Shown: in pieces, positions 4,810 through 9,447 of the stretch | Layout: each line of letters opens with the position of its first letter | Position numbering within the stretch: position 1 is the stretch's first letter | DNA from: JAUIBE01 sp035267185 | GTDB taxonomy: Bacteria; Pseudomonadota; Gammaproteobacteria; Xanthomonadales; SZUA-36 | NCBI GenBank assembly: GCA_035267185.1 | Contig: DATFLY010000010.1 | Location: forward strand, 1-9,447 | Length of the DNA stretch: 9,447 bases | Reading direction: 5' to 3' | The notes under the pieces: model-generated | What the model was told of the DNA's origin: nothing | Databases searched by the model: none | The model's input: only the letters and a program-made list of their open reading frames with translations | Made by a program: the position numbers and the translations under genes

Positions 4810-6107
4810 GCGAATCTAAAGCTGAAAACGCCGGGATGACACCCCTGGACAAGGCACCTGATCCGCAGTTGTCTGATGACATCATTGCCAAGGAACGCTA
4901 TACCGACGCGGAATTCATGCGTCTTGAGTGGGAAAAAATCTGGACGAAGGTCTGGAATGTCGGGTGCATGGAGCAGGACATTCCTGAGCCAGGAGATTAC
5001 GTGGCCACCGAGCTGGGCACCGAGTCGATACTGATTGTCAGACAGCCTGATGGAGAGGTTCGGGCGTTCTACAACGTCTGTCAGCACCGCGGGAACCAGT
5101 TGCGTCCCGAGGGCATGGGCCATGCCGATTCATTTCAGTGCATGTATCACCACTGGGAATATCATCTTGATGGGACGTTCAAGAAAATTCCAGATGTGGA
5201 AACGTTCCCCCAGGGCGCCCCCTGCACCGGGCTCGAGGAGGTTCCCTGTGCGACCTGGGGAAGCATGGTGTTTTTCAGCCTCAACCCCGATGTCGAGCCG
5301 TTGGACAAATATCTGGGTGTCATCCCCGAACACCTTGATCCCTACCAGTTTCACAAGATGGCGCGTGATCGCAATGTCACGGTTGAATGGGATTGCAACT
5401 GGAAGACCTCAGTGGATGCCTTCAACGAGAGTTACCATGTCCAGGGTATTCATCCTCAACTGCTGTGGCACCTGGATGATCTCAACATCCAGATCGACTG
5501 TTACGACCGTCACAACAGGTACCTGATCAAATTTGCCAGGGTCAGCCCTCGAATTAATCTGCCACCCGACATTCCACCCGGGATCAAGGCATTAATGAAG
5601 GATGCCGGTATGGATCCGGCTGACTACTATGGTCGTATCACCGATGTGCGTCAGGATTTGCAGGACTGGAAGCGTAAGCACGGAACAGAACTGGGCAAGG
5701 ACTACACCCGGCTGCATGATGCCCAGCTGACCGATGATTTTCATTACCTGGTCTTCCCTAACATCACGCTCAACGTTCATGCAGACGACTACTGGTTGTT
5801 CCGTCAACGGCCACATGCCACCGATCCGAACAGGATGTATTTTGATATCTGGACATTCAAGCTCATTCCTGACGGTGAGGAATGGCCCGAACCGCCGGAG
5901 CACAAGCAATTCAGGCATGGTGAAAAGAGCATCGGACTGGTGCTGGATCAGGATGCTGCCAATCTGCCTGGCGTTCAGCGGGGCATGAATTCTGCCGGTT
6001 ACCGCGGCCTGTGGCTGGGCAACCAGGAATTACGTATCCGCCACTTTCACAAGGTGATCGATGATTACATATATGGGCCGGGTGAAAAGCCCGAGGGAGC
6101 GTTGTGA
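4806..6107 (+). CDS. Rieske non-heme iron oxygenase, alpha (catalytic) subunit
   Basis: A 433-residue oxygenase that should insert oxygen from O2 using electrons from a reductase/ferredoxin chain. The N-terminal Rieske [2Fe-2S] domain has Cys92, His94, Cys112 and His115 in C-x-H-x17-C-x2-H spacing. The C-terminal domain has the mononuclear iron ligands His211 and His216 in N-E-S-Y-H-V-Q-G-I-H, with an Asp of L-D-Q-D (381 or 383) as the third ligand. Glu208 takes the place of the bridging Asp of naphthalene dioxygenase; Glu here is seen in carnitine monooxygenase (CntA) and related enzymes. No beta subunit gene is adjacent, so an alpha-only oligomer is likely. It overlaps the ThuA gene by 4 bases (ATGA) and E1-alpha by 1 base (TGATG). 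AGGG 8 bases upstream supports the start. The substrate (aromatic, alicyclic or quaternary amine) cannot be decided from sequence alone; an aromatic or alicyclic carbon substrate fits the neighbours better. Confidence 0.93.
   Translation: MSESKAENAGMTPLDKAPDPQLSDDIIAKERYTDAEFMRLEWEKIWTKVWNVGCMEQDIPEPGDYVATELGTESILIVRQPDGEVRAFYNVCQHRGNQLRPEGMGHADSFQCMYHHWEYHLDGTFKKIPDVETFPQGAPCTGLEEVPCATWGSMVFFSLNPDVEPLDKYLGVIPEHLDPYQFHKMARDRNVTVEWDCNWKTSVDAFNESYHVQGIHPQLLWHLDDLNIQIDCYDRHNRYLIKFARVSPRINLPPDIPPGIKALMKDAGMDPADYYGRITDVRQDLQDWKRKHGTELGKDYTRLHDAQLTDDFHYLVFPNITLNVHADDYWLFRQRPHATDPNRMYFDIWTFKLIPDGEEWPEPPEHKQFRHGEKSIGLVLDQDAANLPGVQRGMNSAGYRGLWLGNQELRIRHFHKVIDDYIYGPGEKPEGAL
6093..6099 (+). promoter_or_regulatory. 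Ribosome binding site deciding the E1-alpha start
   Basis: GAGGGAG, inside the end of the Rieske gene, is 7 bases before the ATG at 6107 and only 4 before an in-frame GTG at 6104. The spacing favours the ATG. Confidence 0.7.
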
Positions 6108-7078
6108 TGACATCGCTATCGACTGAACAATTGCTGCGCGCCTATGAACGGATGAAGACCATTCGCGAATTCGAGGAACGTCTCAACCAGGAAATTCAGA
6201 AAGGAGCCATTCCGGGTTTTACTCATCTGTATGCAGGGCAGGAAGCAGTTGCCGTGGGTGTTTGCGAGCACCTGGGGAATGAAGACTATATTGCCAGCAC
6301 CCATCGGGGTCACGGACATTGCATTGCCAAGGGCTGTGATGTGATCGGCATGATGAAGGAAATCTATGGTCGCCATGACGGCCTTTGTAAAGGCAAGGGC
6401 GGGTCGATGCACATTGCCGATGTCGACCAGGGCATGCTCGGGGCCAACGCGATTGTAGGTGGCGGACCGCCACTCGCAGTTGGTGCAGCAATCGCCACCA
6501 GGCTGCAGGGCAAGGGCAAGGTCACCGCGTCTTTTACAGGTGATGGTGGTTCCAACCAGGGCACTGTTTTTGAAGCCATGAACCTGGCCGTGGTGCTCAA
6601 ACTGCCCACCATTTTTGTTTATGAGGACAATGGCTACAGCGAACACACTGGCACATCTTATGCCGTGGGTTCTGACGATATCGCCAGTCGAGCTGCCGGA
6701 TTTGGCATGCCTGCTGAAAAAGCTGACGGCTGCGATTTCTTCGCCGTTTATGAAACCGCAGGCAGGGCAATTAAGCGCGCCCGTGCAGGAGAAGGTCCCA
6801 GTGCTGTTGAGTTCGCCACCACGCGTTTTTACGGGCACTTCGTCGGTGATCCACAAAATTACCGGGCCAAAGACGAAGTGGCCAGGCACCGTGAGACCAT
6901 GGACTGTCTCAAGAATTTCAGGGCAAGGGTGACGGCTGAGGGCTGGCTGAGTGACGAGCAACTCGATGAAGTCGATGCTCGAGTTCTTGCATTGATCGAT
7001 GAAGCAGTTGAGGCCGCACAGGCTTCACAACCACCAGGTATCGAAGACATCCTGACCGATGTCTACGCCAGCTATTGA
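6107..7078 (+). CDS. acoA-like: Acetoin/2-oxoacid dehydrogenase E1 alpha subunit (TPP-dependent)
   Basis: A 323-residue thiamine-diphosphate enzyme subunit that, with E1-beta, attacks a 2-oxo or acyloin substrate and passes the acyl group to lipoate on E2. The TPP motif begins at GDG (145-147) and ends at Asn175 (E-D-N-G-Y). Other conserved parts are S-T-H-R-G-H-G (64-70), G-K-G-G-S-M-H (96-102), G-A-N-A-I-V-G-G-G (112-120) and F-Y-G-H (241-244). The run around 61-102 and the short length resemble AcoA of acetoin dehydrogenases more than PDH E1-alpha, as I remember the families. The start ATG shares one base with the Rieske stop. The stop is 13 bases before the preferred E1-beta start. A pyruvate or branched-chain 2-oxoacid substrate cannot be excluded; the oxygenase context suggests a non-housekeeping substrate. 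Confidence 0.9.
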   Translation: MTSLSTEQLLRAYERMKTIREFEERLNQEIQKGAIPGFTHLYAGQEAVAVGVCEHLGNEDYIASTHRGHGHCIAKGCDVIGMMKEIYGRHDGLCKGKGGSMHIADVDQGMLGANAIVGGGPPLAVGAAIATRLQGKGKVTASFTGDGGSNQGTVFEAMNLAVVLKLPTIFVYEDNGYSEHTGTSYAVGSDDIASRAAGFGMPAEKADGCDFFAVYETAGRAIKRARAGEGPSAVEFATTRFYGHFVGDPQNYRAKDEVARHRETMDCLKNFRARVTAEGWLSDEQLDEVDARVLALIDEAVEAAQASQPPGIEDILTDVYASY

Positions 7079-7080
7079 AC

Positions 7081-7084
7081 AGGA
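7081..7084 (+). promoter_or_regulatory. Ribosome binding site deciding the E1-beta start
   Basis: AGGA is 7 bases before the ATG at 7092. An in-frame ATG at 7059, inside E1-alpha, lacks a clear Shine-Dalgarno and would add 11 non-conserved residues before the usual M-x-x-M-T-F-R-E-A-L start. Confidence 0.7.
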
Positions 7085-7091
7085 CAAGTTA

Positions 7092-8102
7092 ATGGCAGTG
7101 ATGACTTTCAGAGAAGCCCTTAACCAGGCCATGTTCGAGGAAATGCAACGCGATCAGCGAGTCATTGTGCTTGGCGAGGATGTTTCCGGCGGCGCCGGTG
7201 GCACCAGCGGTGAGCGTGATGCAGCTGGCGGCATTTTTGGCGTTACAAAAGGATTGATTCTTGAATTCGGCGAGGATCGTGTGATCGACACGCCGATTTC
7301 CGAGTCCGCCATCATGGGGGCGGGCGCCGGAGCCGCTGCCGCCGGCCTCAGGCCGGTGGCAGAACTAATGTTTGCCGATTTCATCGGCGTTTGTATGGAC
7401 CAGGTGTATAACCAGGCCGCCAAGTTTCGTTACATGTTTGGCGGAAAAATGCAGTGCCCGTTGGTGATCCGCACGGCAATGGGTGCCGGCATGAACATGG
7501 GTGCACAGCATTCGCAGACCATCTACCCCATCCTGACATCGGTACCCGGGTTAAAGGTCGTGATTCCTTCAAACCCTGCTGATGCGAAGGGGCTTTTAAA
7601 GACTGCGATTCGCGACGATGATCCTGTGGTGTTTTTTGAACACAAGGCCCTGTACAACAGGAAAGGCGAAGTGCCTGATGGGGATTACACCATCCCGTTT
7701 GGAGAGGCCGATATGCCGCGCGAAGGAGATGATTGCACCGTGGTGGCCATAGGCCGGATGGTGCCATTCGCTGAAAAGGCCATCGACCACCTCGCCGAGA
7801 GCGGGATTACATGTGACCTGATCGATCCGCGTACGGTGTCACCGCTGGATACCGAAATGATTTTCGAAAGCCTGGAGCACACCGGACGCCTGGTTGTGGT
7901 GGATGAATCTCCGCCACGTTGCAGTCTTGCATCGGACATCGCCGGAATTGTTGCAGCCGAGGCGTTCGGTTCCCTGAGGGCGCCCATCAAGATGATCACT
8001 GCACCCCACACCCCAGTGCCATTCGCGCGTGAACTTGAACGCGCCTATGTACCGGGCCCTGATCGGATCGCTGCTGGCATCACCGAGGTGACCAATGTCT
8101 GA
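7092..8102 (+). CDS. acoB-like: Acetoin/2-oxoacid dehydrogenase E1 beta subunit
   Basis: A 336-residue transketolase-like beta subunit that forms the E1 heterotetramer with the preceding gene product. M-T-F-R-E-A-L (4-10) and G-E-D-V (28-31) open the domain. D-T-P-I-S-E (66-71) carries Glu71, the residue that contacts the thiamine aminopyrimidine. G-A-Q-H-S-Q (137-142) carries the conserved active-site His140. The C-terminal domain includes D-P-R-T-V-S-P-L-D (245-253) and V-V-V-D-E (268-272). A glycine-rich stretch at 33-54, ending in F-G-V-T-K-G-L, is longer than in PDH E1-beta and is typical of acetoin dehydrogenase beta subunits as I remember them. This is the strongest hint that the complex is of the acetoin type. 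It overlaps E2 by 8 bases. Confidence 0.91.
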   Translation: MAVMTFREALNQAMFEEMQRDQRVIVLGEDVSGGAGGTSGERDAAGGIFGVTKGLILEFGEDRVIDTPISESAIMGAGAGAAAAGLRPVAELMFADFIGVCMDQVYNQAAKFRYMFGGKMQCPLVIRTAMGAGMNMGAQHSQTIYPILTSVPGLKVVIPSNPADAKGLLKTAIRDDDPVVFFEHKALYNRKGEVPDGDYTIPFGEADMPREGDDCTVVAIGRMVPFAEKAIDHLAESGITCDLIDPRTVSPLDTEMIFESLEHTGRLVVVDESPPRCSLASDIAGIVAAEAFGSLRAPIKMITAPHTPVPFARELERAYVPGPDRIAAGITEVTNV

Positions 8103-9294
8103 TCGTATTTACGCCATCACTGTTCCCAAGTGGGGCATCGAAATGCAGGAAGGCACCATCACGGAATGGCGTGCAGCGGTCGGTGACACCATTGAGCGTG
8201 ACCAGGAGCTGGTCGATATCGAAACAGACAAGATCGTTAACACGCTGGAGTCGTCACATGCCGGTGTTTTACGTCGAATCGTGGTTGATGCTGATGAAAC
8301 CCTGAAGGTCGGTGCGTTGCTGGGTGTCATTTCCGGGGCGGATGTTGACGATGCGCAGATTGACTCATTCATTGCAGATTTCAGGCCGCTGGATGCCAGT
8401 TTTGGTGTCGGTGAGGAACTGGAAACGTCCGCACCTTCAGAGAGTGCACCCCCAGCCACCAAAGCACCAGCCAGCGCACCACCAGCTGCCAGATCAGCCG
8501 GCAAAGCAAGCCCGGTGGCCAGGCGACTGGCCGAAAAACTGGGTGTCGACCTGGCCCAGGTCGAGGGAACTGGTCGTAATGGACGAATCTCCCGTGAAGA
8601 TGTTGAGGCTGCTGCGCAGGCGGCAAGCACAACTTCAACTGCTGAGGCAACATCGGGTTCAACGATTGAGACACTCAGCCCACGGGCAATGACAGCGGCA
8701 AAGCGCATGACGGAATCGAAGACCACGATTCCGCATTTCTATCTCGGTCGCGAACTCGATATGAGCGCTGCACTGGCCAGCAAGCAATCGGGTGGCTGGC
8801 CATTGACTGCCGGTATCCTCAAGGCTTTGGCCACGGCGCTGGCAGAGCATCCCCGCATCAATGCGCATTTTCAGGATGATTCACTCAAGCTGCATTCGAC
8901 TGTTGATATCAATGTGGCGGTGGATACCGAAGATGGATTGCTGGCTCCGCTTTTAAAGAACGTGGCAGGGCAATCCATAGACGATGTTGCCAGCAGCCTG
9001 AAGGACATTGCGCAGCGGGCCCGTGGCAATGCACTCAAGGCAGGCGAGCTTAATCCAGGCGGGATCACGCTGAGTAATCTCGGGATGTTCGGGATCGACG
9101 ACTTCACCGCGATTATCAATCCACCGCAGCTGGCGATCCTGGCAGTCGGTCGAATTCGTCCCCGACGCTTCGAAATGGACGGTGAAGAAATACCCGCGAT
9201 GGCGGCATGCCTCTCCTGTGACCATCGTGCCCTTGATGGCGCAACAGGAGCACGATTCCTGGAGTCATTCCAGCAAGCGCTGAATTCCCTCTGA
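8095..9294 (+). CDS. acoC-like: Dihydrolipoamide acyltransferase, E2 component
   Basis: A 399-residue E2 that accepts the acyl group from E1 on a swinging lipoyl-lysine and transfers it to CoA. Domains in order: one lipoyl domain (about 3-80) with Lys46 in E-T-D-K-I; an Ala/Pro/Ser linker (about 110-137); a peripheral-subunit-binding domain (about 138-173, S-P-V-A-R-R-L-A-E-K ... G-T-G-R-N-G-R-I); a second flexible linker; and the catalytic domain (about 193-399) with the active-site H-R-A-L-D-G, His377 and Asp381. P-K-W-G at 11-14 is typical of acetoin-type lipoyl domains. Unlike AcoC of Pseudomonas-type acetoin systems, which as I recall has an alpha/beta-hydrolase domain, this protein has the classical CAT-like fold. 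The catalytic domain is on the short side. GAGG 6 bases before the ATG and the 8-base overlap with E1-beta suggest coupled translation. No E3 gene follows. Confidence 0.93.
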   Translation: MSDRIYAITVPKWGIEMQEGTITEWRAAVGDTIERDQELVDIETDKIVNTLESSHAGVLRRIVVDADETLKVGALLGVISGADVDDAQIDSFIADFRPLDASFGVGEELETSAPSESAPPATKAPASAPPAARSAGKASPVARRLAEKLGVDLAQVEGTGRNGRISREDVEAAAQAASTTSTAEATSGSTIETLSPRAMTAAKRMTESKTTIPHFYLGRELDMSAALASKQSGGWPLTAGILKALATALAEHPRINAHFQDDSLKLHSTVDINVAVDTEDGLLAPLLKNVAGQSIDDVASSLKDIAQRARGNALKAGELNPGGITLSNLGMFGIDDFTAIINPPQLAILAVGRIRPRRFEMDGEEIPAMAACLSCDHRALDGATGARFLESFQQALNSL

Positions 9295-9297
9295 ATC

Positions 9298-9447
9298 ATG
9301 AGCATTCGCGTTGCCCTGATCCCGTTACTTGCTGTCTTGTTGGTGAGCGCTTGTTCCAGGCCGCCAGAACCACAGGAACAAGCCGAATTACAAGCTGAAA
9401 CCGAAGTTTCTGATGCAGCCGTTGTCGAAGTTGATGCTGGCGAGGCT
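9298..9447 (+). CDS. Lipoprotein, N-terminal part only (cut by window end)
   Basis: An open frame of 50 codons running off the window. It starts with M-S-I-R, a hydrophobic stretch (5-16) and the lipobox V-S-A-C with Cys19, followed by a Pro/Glu/Gln-rich acidic segment typical of the flexible tether after a lipidated Cys. It begins 3 bases after the E2 stop, so it may be the next gene of the operon, although no clear Shine-Dalgarno is present. The functional domain lies outside the window, so no product can be named. A periplasmic or outer-membrane-anchored partner of the pathway would fit the position. Confidence 0.7.
   Translation, partial: MSIRVALIPLLAVLLVSACSRPPEPQEQAELQAETEVSDAAVVEVDAGEA

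Noticed and set aside
6116..6961. A 281-residue open frame antisense to E1-alpha
   Set aside because: It lies wholly opposite a gene with all expected TPP-enzyme motifs; its translation has no recognisable domain and no start signal. It is a shadow of codon bias.
7059..7091. Upstream ATG start for E1-beta
   Set aside because: It would overlap E1-alpha by 20 bases with no Shine-Dalgarno; the ATG at 7092 has AGGA at 7-base spacing and matches the family N-terminus.
8109..8726. A 205-residue Ser/Ala-rich open frame antisense to E2
   Set aside because: Low-complexity product opposite the Ala/Pro linker and lipoyl domain of E2; no ribosome binding site or domain.

Overview
The window looks like a chromosomal stretch of a proteobacterium. 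A free-living, probably aquatic gammaproteobacterium is my best guess, from moderate GC, Shine-Dalgarno starts, small Sec/Lsp lipoproteins and a Pseudomonas-like acetoin-dehydrogenase signature; no marker gene fixes the taxon. I see no rRNA, tRNA, CRISPR array, insertion sequence or phage gene.

Layout: (1) 11-199, a small acidic lipoprotein-like gene closed by a strong intrinsic terminator (215-246). (2) 259-2151, a minus-strand pair: a TetR-family regulator followed 18 bases later by an FAD-dependent ferredoxin reductase. (3) 2152-2317, the divergent control region, with a good promoter (TTGAAA, 17 bases, TACGAT with extended -10) covered by two overlapping inverted repeats. (4) 2318-3085, a short-chain dehydrogenase (SDR1). 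(5) 3086-3264, a second control region with a 32-base perfect palindrome, a -10-like TATACT and a leader hairpin. (6) 3265-9294, a compact plus-strand operon: SDR2, a ThuA-like protein, a Rieske non-heme iron oxygenase alpha subunit, and E1-alpha, E1-beta and E2 of a 2-oxoacid/acetoin-type dehydrogenase. The genes from ThuA to E2 abut or overlap. (7) 9298 to the window end, the start of a lipoprotein gene 3 bases after E2.

Taken together the window reads as a self-contained catabolic module. The reductase could supply electrons (through a ferredoxin not encoded here) to the Rieske oxygenase. The two SDRs could oxidise alcohols made by it. The E1/E2 complex, whose signatures are closest to acetoin dehydrogenase, could cleave an alpha-hydroxyketone, diketone or 2-oxoacid to an acyl-CoA. 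The ThuA-like protein has no assignable step. The TetR protein probably represses the module through half-sites shared by both control regions. The combination of a Rieske oxygenase with an AcoABC-like complex under one regulator is the most interesting aspect; the substrate cannot be read from the sequence. Ferredoxin, oxygenase beta subunit and E3 dihydrolipoyl dehydrogenase are all absent from the window.
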